Assembly (NCBI RefSeq): GCF_014763045.1
Contig: NZ_JACTAG010000002.1
Coordinates: 682,001 to 746,000, forward strand
Direction of reading: 5' to 3'
Origin: Sulfitobacter aestuariivivens
GTDB taxonomy: Bacteria; Pseudomonadota; Alphaproteobacteria; Rhodobacterales; Rhodobacteraceae
Length of the DNA stretch: 64,000 nucleotides
Shown here: positions 35,379 through 41,683 of the stretch, one piece after another
How the letters are laid out: each line of letters opens with the position of its first letter
How positions within the stretch are numbered: position 1 is the first letter of the stretch
Program-made: the position numbers and the translations under genes
The notes under the pieces: generated by a model
What the model saw: the letters and a program-made list of their open reading frames with translations, nothing else
What the model was told of the DNA's origin: nothing
Databases searched by the model: none

Positions 35379-36947
35379 TCAAAGCGAGTGTCCCGCGCTT
35401 CGGTGGCTATCTCTCGCATCTAGCTTTCGCTCAGCCGCTTCTCGGCGTCCTTCGCTAGCTTCCAGCTGGTCTCTAACCCCGACTGCAGCGTGTCGTAATT
35501 CTGCTCCTCGCGCAGCAAGTCGGCCAATGTGGTGACGGACGTGAGATGTGACTTCATCAATAGCGCCACGCAATGCGCCAAGCCATTCACCTTGCTTTCG
35601 ATCCTGCTGGTCGAGCGTTTCTCCAAGGCGTGCAATTCCTTGGCGGAGCTCTCGCAGGCCGTCACCAACCGTTCGACGGATGCGAGCAATTCGCGCTCCA
35701 AAGCTGTCAGGGGTGTTGTAGGTGGATTGGTCATCTAAGGCTCCTTGATCTCGATACAGATGATGGATGTTTGTGCCATCGTGCAGGTCTTCAGTTCTGT
35801 CCGGTTCGGGTCCAGCGTCACCCATGTCTGCCCGGACTGTTCGATCGGGGTTAGACCCAGTTCCTTCAACTCCGAGCGCGTCATCAAACCCGTCCAAAAC
35901 CAACTCGCGATCAGCACCGTCACGATCCAGGCCAAGACCATCCCCACGATCACCCACGGCGAGATCGTCAGCCAGCGCCTGATCGTCTCGCTCCGCCTCT
36001 CCAACTCGCTCTTGCTGTCGCTGAGAAAGAACCTGATATCGGTCTCGATTGTATGCAGCGCGCTGGTCGCAATGCTGCTGAAATCGCTCCTGAAGCTGTC
36101 CAGATGAGATGCCATCAAGGCGGCGTGGTCGCTCCGGATCGTCTCCAGGTCCGCGTTCAATTTCTCGGCGAGGCGGTTCGGCTTGCCAGTTGTCATGGAT
36201 AATCTCTCCTTTCAAACGCCAGCGTTCGCCGGTGTCGGGGTCTTTGGCGGTGATGTAATTCTTGCTGGTGCGGGGTATCTCGAAGCCCGCGTCTGTGAGT
36301 GCGTCGATCATGCTGGCGCGGTCGGTAATGGTGCCGACGCTGATCTGATCGAGAATCCAATCGTGCAAACCCTCGCGCCCCTGCGCACGCGTCGGCGCTT
36401 CAATCGTCGCCCTCACTTCACGGGCGCGTGCTGGGTCCAAAGGGTCTGCCCAACCGTGCGTCTTGTTCATCAGATCGCGGAGGCTGGCAAAGGCGTTCTC
36501 GTGTCCAGGCGGCGCGATGTTCAGTGCCTTGCCGGTGCTGAGCTCAAGGCGTGGCGTGCAGAAGTGCAGCTCGACGTTGCCTTCATGGGAGTGGCGCACC
36601 CAGAGACAATCGTATTGATCTCTGTCCAGCCCGGCAAAGGCCAGAGCCTCAAATAGCTCAATGGCCTCTTGCTGGGCGCCGGTACTGGGATCATCGCTCT
36701 CGGCAAAGCTGATCACGCCTGCCGTGTAGCTCCACTTGTTGGCGCTCGCATCGATCAGGTCGCGGGTCTGATCGGGATTGCCGTGCAGTACCTCGGGCAG
36801 CGGGTCGCGGATCTTGGTTTGCGGCTGGCCGATGTCGTCGCGGATCAGATTGCGGTTCTCGTCGTAGGCCAGAACTTCGCGCGCGATCAGGTAGTCGACG
36901 GGTGCAGCACCGCCGCCTGTGCCGGTGGAGAAGAACGAGATGATCAT
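35379..36947 (-). CDS. mobA: MobA/MbeA-type relaxase (ColE1-like)
   Basis: A 522-residue nickase that would cut oriT and lead DNA transfer. The N-terminus (FFSTGTGGGAAPVDYLI), HGNPDQTRDLIDASANKWSYTAGVISFAE and CLWVRHSHEGNVELHFCTPRLELSTGKALN align with ColE1 MbeA, as I remember it. The H-x-E-x-N ('HEN') metal motif of that family is here H...E-L-H, so the last residue differs. The region after about residue 250 is low in complexity (many D, G and R) and is double-coding, because mobB- and mobD-like genes lie inside it in another frame. It overlaps mobC by ATGA. Confidence 0.9.
   Translation of the reverse strand: MIISFFSTGTGGGAAPVDYLIAREVLAYDENRNLIRDDIGQPQTKIRDPLPEVLHGNPDQTRDLIDASANKWSYTAGVISFAESDDPSTGAQQEAIELFEALAFAGLDRDQYDCLWVRHSHEGNVELHFCTPRLELSTGKALNIAPPGHENAFASLRDLMNKTHGWADPLDPARAREVRATIEAPTRAQGREGLHDWILDQISVGTITDRASMIDALTDAGFEIPRTSKNYITAKDPDTGERWRLKGEIIHDNWQAEPPRREIERGPGDDPERPRRLDGISSGQLQERFQQHCDQRAAYNRDRYQVLSQRQQERVGEAERDDQALADDLAVGDRGDGLGLDRDGADRELVLDGFDDALGVEGTGSNPDRTVRADMGDAGPEPDRTEDLHDGTNIHHLYRDQGALDDQSTYNTPDSFGARIARIRRTVGDGLRELRQGIARLGETLDQQDRKQGEWLGALRGAIDEVTSHVRHHIGRLAARGAELRHAAVGVRDQLEASEGRREAAERKLDARDSHRSAGHSL
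35420..35734 (-). CDS. MobD/MbeD-like protein nested in mobA
   Basis: A 104-residue soluble, helical protein (LTALERELLASVERLVTACESSAKELHALEKR, then EQNYDTLQSGLETSWKLAKDAEKRLSES) with coiled-coil character like ColE1 MbeD. Its ATG directly follows the stop of the mobB-like gene (TAGATG), so translation is likely to be coupled. It lies wholly inside mobA in another frame. The arrangement repeats that of ColE1, where mbeD is nested in mbeA. Confidence 0.75.
   Translation of the reverse strand: MTNPPTTPLTALERELLASVERLVTACESSAKELHALEKRSTSRIESKVNGLAHCVALLMKSHLTSVTTLADLLREEQNYDTLQSGLETSWKLAKDAEKRLSES
35735..36196 (-). CDS. MobB/MbeB-like membrane protein nested in mobA
   Basis: A 153-residue protein: a helical, charged N-terminus (RLAEKLNADLETIRSDHAALMASHLDSFRSDF...SELERRSETIRRWL), one membrane helix (WVIVGMVLAWIVTVLIASWFW), then a short C-terminal domain with GQTWVTLDP. 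This is the layout of ColE1 MbeB/MobB, which helps relaxase DNA processing at the membrane. Its start has an excellent Shine-Dalgarno (AAAGGAGAG, 8-base spacing) located inside mobA, which argues for real translation of this second frame. Confidence 0.8.
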   Translation of the reverse strand: MTTGKPNRLAEKLNADLETIRSDHAALMASHLDSFRSDFSSIATSALHTIETDIRFFLSDSKSELERRSETIRRWLTISPWVIVGMVLAWIVTVLIASWFWTGLMTRSELKELGLTPIEQSGQTWVTLDPNRTELKTCTMAQTSIICIEIKEP

Positions 36948-37418
36948 TCGCAGTTCTCGCCTGTGTGCGCCGCCACGATCTGCGCCAATTGCCGCTCGAT
37001 GACCACCAGCTGCGAAACGACCTTGAGCGCGTCGATCTGGCTCGCGCGGCCGGATTTGACCGCGCCGTTGATCCAGCGTGACAGCTGATTGAGGTTGCCG
37101 CCGACACGGGCAATCGCAAAGGTCAGCTTCGGGTCAAACACGGGGGACTGGCTTGCGCCGACGCGCCTCGGTCAGCCCCAAGGCCTCGCGCATCAGCGTG
37201 GCATTGGGCAGGCCAGCGGCGCGCGCCTTGGCCACAAGTGCTGCCTTTTCCGACGGGGTGCATCGAAAGATCACGCTCTCGGAGAGGCCCTCTTTGACGC
37301 CGCTTGCGCGCGTCTGGTTGGGGTTTGAAGGGGAGGCTTGCCGCCCCTCACAAGTCCCGCCGATGTAATCGGTGGGTAACCTTGCTCTCTGCTTTTTGTT
37401 AGGATCGGTCGCACTCAT
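36944..37418 (-). pseudogene. mobC: mobC relaxosome accessory gene interrupted by a +1 frameshift
   Basis: Frame one (37418 to 37134) encodes a MobC N-terminus: VIFRCTPSEKAALVAKARAAGLPNATLMREALGLTEARRRKPVPRV, then TGA. Frame two (from 37141 to 36944) continues with DPKLTFAIARVGGNLNQLSRWINGAVKSG...LVVIERQLAQIV, the C-terminal half of MobC. Skipping a single T in GTTTGAC restores RV-DPKL. Possibilities are mutation, sequencing error, a programmed shift (the site resembles the CUUUGAC of prfB), or reinitiation at the GTG overlapping the stop. It overlaps mobA by 4 bases. Confidence 0.75.
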
Positions 37419-38272
37419 GCTCTGAGTCCCGCCGCTTCGATTTCAGCAGGGCTGACCAGGTTTGCTGCCAGCAAAGCGGTCACTTGGCCGGGTGTGATGT
37501 GGCGGCACAGTGGATGGCGATCTGTGACCCAGCCAGCCAAGCCTTTAAGCATCTCGGCCTCTTTGACTTTGCTTGATACTCGCGCTTCCTCAACATCGTG
37601 AAGGTATTTCAGCCAGCGGCCAGAGCTGAACCAATTGTCGGAGAAGCACACCTTGGATCGGGTGAAACCTTCGGTCTCGGTCGCATAGGTCCGAACGGCG
37701 TCCTCGAGCTCTTTGGCATCCACTCCGTCGGCCAGCGCTTGGTGGATTTGTGAGAGGCAAACCGCTTTGCCGCGAATGCGATCCTCGGGATAGGCGGACA
37801 AAATCTTTTCTGAAATCTCATCTTCCACCGCCGCCTTCGCGTGCGAAGGATTTGGTTTTTGATATGGTTTATATCTGTTCTTATAGGATTTGCCCTCTGG
37901 GGCAGATGGCTTGCCCTCAGAGGCAAATGCATCTTTTTCCCTTTCGGTCGGGTCGATTTGCCCATTTGGGCAAATGGAGTTGCCCAAGGCATACCAACAG
38001 GTCCGGTCATAGCGATCATCGCTGAAATTGCCCTTGATGATCAGCTCTGCGCTGACCAGCTTTTCGAGCGCTGTTCGGATCTGCTTTTCGCTCAGATAGG
38101 GGAACAACTCGCCAAAGGCCGAGATGGAATTGTAGGTCCAGTACCGACCGTCGCGAAAGTTACGGCGATTGGCTTGGTTCTTTTCGATCCAGAAGGCGAT
38201 GTTCTGGAAAATCACCGCTGCATTGAGGCCGACACGTCCGGCGATTTCGGGATCAAAGCTATGGCGGCTCAT
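37415..38272 (-). CDS. replication-organiser-like helix-turn-helix protein
   Basis: About 285 residues from the ATG at 38272 (MSRHSFDPEIAGRVGLNAAVIFQNIAFWIEKNQANRR), followed by YWTYNSISAFGELFPYLSEKQIRTALEKLVSAELI, a winged-helix domain as found at the N-terminus of phage and plasmid replisome organisers. The middle is charged and linker-like, and the C-terminus may bind a helicase or DNA. It leads the mob operon, overlapping mobC by 4 bases. It may allow replication of the excised circle. I am unsure of the family. Confidence 0.6.
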   Translation of the reverse strand: MSRHSFDPEIAGRVGLNAAVIFQNIAFWIEKNQANRRNFRDGRYWTYNSISAFGELFPYLSEKQIRTALEKLVSAELIIKGNFSDDRYDRTCWYALGNSICPNGQIDPTEREKDAFASEGKPSAPEGKSYKNRYKPYQKPNPSHAKAAVEDEISEKILSAYPEDRIRGKAVCLSQIHQALADGVDAKELEDAVRTYATETEGFTRSKVCFSDNWFSSGRWLKYLHDVEEARVSSKVKEAEMLKGLAGWVTDRHPLCRHITPGQVTALLAANLVSPAEIEAAGLRA

Positions 38273-38289
38273 GATTGGCCCCCGAAATA

Positions 38290-38351
38290 CGCACAAACGT
38301 GCGAATTTTGTACAGGTTTTGTACGAGAAATCGGCCGTTTCAGCCGATTTC
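38290..38351. promoter_or_regulatory. repeat-rich control region at the right end of the element
   Basis: Upstream of the rep/mob operon are an inverted repeat CGCAC/GTGCG (38290-38303), two direct copies of TTTTGTAC spaced 11 bp (38306-38313 and 38317-38324), which also form TGTACAGG and TTTGTACGA as at the left end, and a perfect 9-bp inverted repeat GAAATCGGC/GCCGATTTC with a 7-base loop (38327-38351). Arm sites, an operator or part of an origin are all possible. Confidence 0.55.
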
Positions 38352-38403
38352 CCCGCGAAAGCTGATGGGACTTTCTACAGGCTTCCGCACAACGTCCTGT
38401 AAA

Positions 38404-38411
38404 TAAGCCAT
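38404..38411 (-). other. weak candidate oriT nick site
   Basis: The minus strand reads ATGGCTTA, one base from the CTGG/CTTA nick sequence that I recall for ColE1-type relaxases. It lies upstream of the rep-mobC-mobA operon, which is where oriT would be expected, but only about 20 bases from the tRNA. An 8-base near match is weak evidence. Confidence 0.2.
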
Positions 38412-38427
38412 ATTTTTCAGGTGGTTT

Positions 38428-38504
38428 TGGTGACCCCGGCAGGATTCGAACCTGCAACCTGCCCCTTAGGAGGGGGCTGCTCTATCCGGTTGAGCCACGG
38501 GGCC
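38428..38504 (-). tRNA. tRNA-Arg (anticodon CCT), integration site
   Basis: A complete 77-base tRNA on the minus strand: acceptor GGCCCCG with CGGGGTC, anticodon loop CTCCTAA (CCT, arginine), T arm GGTTCGAAT, discriminator A and encoded CCA. Bases 38432-38474 are the right attachment repeat. Its 3' half was supplied by the element, and the displaced host end at 20989 carries G at the discriminator position instead of A. Confidence 0.96.
38432..38474. repeat. right attachment repeat inside tRNA-Arg
   Basis: Identical over 43 bp to 20993-21035. It spans the anticodon loop to the acceptor 3' strand of the tRNA, the usual crossover segment for tyrosine integrases. The flanking bases differ on both sides (T versus C at the discriminator, GGCTG versus AACCG beyond the anticodon). 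Confidence 0.95.
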
Positions 38505-38616
38505 GTTTCGGGAAATTTCTAGCTCAGTCAGCATCGGTTGTCATTGTCAGATTGATCCGCTTGAACGCAAGGCGCTGTTCGCGCTAACTGGTGGCGTAGC
38601 TATTGGGAATTGAAAT

Positions 38617-39654
38617 TTGACCACGACCTCCAAACGGCCACTGACCCTACGGGATGTCTCTGATGCTTGCGGGGTGTCGGAGATGACGGTCAGTCGCGTC
38701 TTGCGCAATCGCGGCGATGTGTCCGCAGCAACGCGCGACCGGGTGTTGGCGGCGGCAAAGACGCTTGGGTATGTGCCCAACCAGATTGCCGGCTCGCTTG
38801 CATCGCAGCGGGTCAATCTTGTGGCAGTGATCATTCCCTCGCTTAGCAATATGGTGTTTCCCGAAGTATTGAACGGCATCAACCAGACGTTGGAGGACAC
38901 CCCTCTGCAGCCGGTTGTCGGCGTGACTGACTATTTGCCGGAGAAAGAAGAGCGCGTTCTTTACGAAATGCTTTCTTGGCGGCCATCTGGCGTGATCATT
39001 GCCGGGCTAGAGCATTCGGATGCGACACGCGCCATGCTGGGCAATGCCGGTATCCCCGTAGTCGAGATCATGGATACCGATGGAAAGCCCATTGACGCGA
39101 TGGTTGGCATCAGCCACCGCCGCGCAGGCCGCGAGACAGCCCGCGCAATTCTCAAGGAAGGATACGAGCACATCGGGTTCATGGGTACCAAGATGCCTCT
39201 GGATCATCGGGCGCGCAAACGCTTCGAAGGGTTCACTGAGGGGCTGGCCAAGGCCGGGGTCGAGATCGAGGACCGTGCATTCTACTCGGGCGGCTCTGCG
39301 CTTGCGAAAGGGCGCGAGATGACGCAGGAGATGCTTGAGCGATCTCCTGATCTGGATTTTCTTTATTATTCCAACGACATGATCGGGGCGGGCGGGCTGC
39401 TATGGCTTATCGATCAGGGCATTGATGTTCCCGGAACGATCGGGCTTGCAGGCTTTAACGGGGTTGAGCTGTTGCAGGGTTTGCCACGTCAGTTGGCCAC
39501 AATGGATTCCTGCCGACGTCAAATCGGGCAGACTGCCGCGCGCATTGTAATGAGCGATATCGGCGACACCCAGGATGAGGGCGAGCCACGTCAGCAGACA
39601 CTTACACCTACTCTGTCATACGGCGATACCTTGCGCCGTCGCCGCAAGGGATGA
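38617..39654 (+). CDS. LacI/GntR-type transcriptional regulator
   Basis: A 345-residue regulator. The N-terminal LacI DNA-binding domain is LTLRDVSDACGVSEMTVSRVLRNRGDVSAATRDRVLAAAKTLGYVPNQIAGSLASQR, followed by a periplasmic-binding-protein-like effector domain, most like gluconate regulators. No ATG is available near the start, and the TTG at 38617 follows GGGAATTG. It is the first gene after the tRNA and overlaps the next gene by ATGA. No sugar genes are adjacent, so its target is unknown. Confidence 0.9.
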   Translation: MTTTSKRPLTLRDVSDACGVSEMTVSRVLRNRGDVSAATRDRVLAAAKTLGYVPNQIAGSLASQRVNLVAVIIPSLSNMVFPEVLNGINQTLEDTPLQPVVGVTDYLPEKEERVLYEMLSWRPSGVIIAGLEHSDATRAMLGNAGIPVVEIMDTDGKPIDAMVGISHRRAGRETARAILKEGYEHIGFMGTKMPLDHRARKRFEGFTEGLAKAGVEIEDRAFYSGGSALAKGREMTQEMLERSPDLDFLYYSNDMIGAGGLLWLIDQGIDVPGTIGLAGFNGVELLQGLPRQLATMDSCRRQIGQTAARIVMSDIGDTQDEGEPRQQTLTPTLSYGDTLRRRRKG

Positions 39655-40877
39655 CGCGGCCAAGACTGGACAACATTTCGGCACGCCGCTTGTTTATGGA
39701 CCGGCATTTGCTGGCGGACACACCGAAGGGACCTGCCTCGGGTACCGCGCTGTTGGACATGATAGAGGCGCTGGGATTTGTGCAACTTGACAGCATCAAC
39801 ACCGTTGCACGGGCCCACGATCTTATCCTTTGGTCCCGCAAACCGCGTTATCGGCCGCACGACCTCAAGCGGCTCTATGAAAAGGACAAGGCACTCTTTG
39901 AGCACTGGACCCACGATGCCGCGGTGATACCGATGGAGTATTATCGGTGGTGGCATCTGCGACGTACGCGTGATGCACAGCGGTTGCGCGGCCGTTGGAG
40001 CAAGGATCGCAGAGAGGGATTTGAAGCGCAGTTTCAGTCAGTGCTGAACCATATTCGCGACCATGGTGCATGCTGTTCTTCAGATGTGGGCAAGGACGAA
40101 AAGCGGGGGTCCGGCGGCTGGTGGGATTGGCATCCTTCCAAGACCGCACTGGAATATCTTTGGCGCAGCGGGGCCTTGACCGTGGTCGGCCGGGACGGTT
40201 TCAAGAAACGCTATGACCTGACCGAGCGCGTGCTGGACGAGACCCTGACCGCGCCCGCAGCGATGCCTGATGCTGAACAAACCATCGCATGGTGCTGTGA
40301 TCAGGCGCTGTCGCGGCTTGGCTTTGCAACGCATGGCGAATTGGCCGCCTTTTGGGCGCACATCAGCCCAGCCGAAGCAAAGACCTGGTGTTTGGCAGAA
40401 TGTGCCGCGGGCCTTCTGATAGAAGTGGACGTCGAAGGCGAAGACGGCAGTTTCAAATCCAGCTACATCCGGCCGGAGGCCTTGGAGGATCCGGCGCTTG
40501 AAACACCGCCGACGCAACGGCTGCGTATCCTCAGCCCTTTTGATCCTGCTTTGCGAGACCGCAAGCGAGCGGAGCGGCTATTCGGTTTCACCTACCGGGT
40601 CGAGATGTTCGTGCCAGAGCCGCGGCGCATCTACGGCTATTATGTTTTTCCTATCCTTCAGGGAGACAAATTGGTGGGGCGCGTTGATATGAAAGCTTTC
40701 CGCGATCAGGATTGTCTGCGCGTCCGCGCTGTATGGCCTGAACCAAGGGTACGCTGGGGCACCGCACGACAACGCGCATTTGAAGCTGAGGTTCACAGGA
40801 TCACGCGGCTGGCGGGCGTGGCAAATGTCGCGTTCGAGGACGGATGGATGCGCGATTCAGCGCAGCATCAGTTCTGA
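39651..40877 (+). CDS. winged-helix YcaQ-family protein
   Basis: The 408-residue protein matches the DUF1006/YcaQ group, of which E. coli YcaQ is a DNA glycosylase that unhooks interstrand cross-links. Features are ARRLFMDRHLLA, LGFVQLDSINTVARAHDLILWSRKPRY, LFEHWTHDAAVIPMEYY, the conserved RILSPFDPALRDRKRAERLFGFTYRVEMFVPEPRRIYGYYVFPILQGDKLVGRVDMK and a late tryptophan-rich end. In the catalytic Q-x-D motif the QLDS here retains both Q and D. It overlaps the LacI gene and converges on the IclR gene with a 21-base overlap. Confidence 0.88.
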   Translation: MTRPRLDNISARRLFMDRHLLADTPKGPASGTALLDMIEALGFVQLDSINTVARAHDLILWSRKPRYRPHDLKRLYEKDKALFEHWTHDAAVIPMEYYRWWHLRRTRDAQRLRGRWSKDRREGFEAQFQSVLNHIRDHGACCSSDVGKDEKRGSGGWWDWHPSKTALEYLWRSGALTVVGRDGFKKRYDLTERVLDETLTAPAAMPDAEQTIAWCCDQALSRLGFATHGELAAFWAHISPAEAKTWCLAECAAGLLIEVDVEGEDGSFKSSYIRPEALEDPALETPPTQRLRILSPFDPALRDRKRAERLFGFTYRVEMFVPEPRRIYGYYVFPILQGDKLVGRVDMKAFRDQDCLRVRAVWPEPRVRWGTARQRAFEAEVHRITRLAGVANVAFEDGWMRDSAQHQF

Positions 40878-41630
40878 CAAATCTGCGGACGCCTGTTTGA
40901 GCCGGTCAAGGTGTTGTTCAAGCGTCGACAGGCTCACGCGCTGGGTCGGCGCATGCAGCGACAGCGTGGACGTCAGGCGGCCAAGATCATCAAGAACCGG
41001 AACCGCTACAGCTACCATGCCCTCCAAGAATTCCTCAGCGTCGACAGAAAACCCACGCGCGCGAGTTTTTTCCAGTTCTTCCTGCAGGTTGGCCGGATCA
41101 GTCAGTGAAAAAGGCGTGTGCTGATCAAGAAGGGCGCTTGAAAGATATTTGGCCAGCAGATGTGGCGCGAGGGATGAAAGATACATCTTGCCACTTGCCG
41201 TACAATGAAACGGCACCACGGTTCCCACCGGGAACTGGATACGCAGGGGCCACTTGGTTTCAACCCGGTCCAGATAGACCATCCCCTCACGATCCGGCGT
41301 GGCAAGGTTGCAGGTCTCACCCACATCTTCTGTGAGGGAATTGAGGACCGCCAGCCGAACCGTGCGCAGGCGCGAAGACGACAGGACGTTCACGCTCATC
41401 CGGCGCAAGCGCTGACCTGCGGCATAGGACCGACCATCAATATCGCGCTGCAGAAAACCTTCTTCTTCGAGGCGGTGAAATAGCCGATGAATGGTGGGCT
41501 TGGGCAGCCCCAGAACCTCGTTTGCTGCGGTGGGTGTCATAGGGACACCCACCCGAGCAATTTCCTCAAGCAGCAGCAACAGGCGCATGTTGGTTGGGAT
41601 CGTCTTTTCAGACCTGCTGGCATCCGCCAT
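40857..41630 (-). CDS. IclR family transcriptional regulator
   Basis: The 257-residue protein has an N-terminal winged helix (RLLLLLEEIARVGVPMTPTAANEVLGLPKPTIHRLFHRLEEEGFLQRD) and the IclR effector domain with ETCNLATPDREGMVYLDRVETKWPLRIQFPVGTVVPFHCTASGKMYLS and FSVDAEEFLEGMVAVAVPVLD. It follows the TRAP genes on the same strand, 53 bases after dctM, and probably controls that transporter and the divergent GMC oxidoreductase. Confidence 0.93.
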   Translation of the reverse strand: MADASRSEKTIPTNMRLLLLLEEIARVGVPMTPTAANEVLGLPKPTIHRLFHRLEEEGFLQRDIDGRSYAAGQRLRRMSVNVLSSSRLRTVRLAVLNSLTEDVGETCNLATPDREGMVYLDRVETKWPLRIQFPVGTVVPFHCTASGKMYLSSLAPHLLAKYLSSALLDQHTPFSLTDPANLQEELEKTRARGFSVDAEEFLEGMVAVAVPVLDDLGRLTSTLSLHAPTQRVSLSTLEQHLDRLKQASADLSELMLR

Positions 41631-41683
41631 TAGAAGTATGTCTCCTTATGTCGGAGTTGATCTAGGGCAACATGCCAGTGGGA

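Larger units (their letters stand above)
20993..38474. mobile_element. integrative mobilizable element in tRNA-Arg(CCT) carrying a defence island
   Basis: A 43-bp sequence from the 3' half of tRNA-Arg(CCT) occurs identically at 20993-21035 and 38432-38474. The right copy lies in an intact tRNA gene, and the left copy stands alone. Between them are a tyrosine integrase next to the left repeat, an excisionase-like gene, an XRE regulator, defence genes, and a mobCABD-type mobilization block beside the tRNA. No conjugative transfer (VirB/Tra) genes are present, so transfer would need a helper. The chromosome is continuous across it if one repeat copy is removed. Confidence 0.93.

Noticed and set aside
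20993..38474. Prophage
   Set aside because: Integrase, Xis and XRE regulator occur, but there are no terminase, capsid, portal or tail genes, and a relaxase block is present instead.
20993..38474. Self-transmissible ICE
   Set aside because: No VirB/Tra type IV secretion genes or coupling protein are visible between the repeats. The HerA-like ATPase pairs with SIR2 and is not a coupling protein by context.
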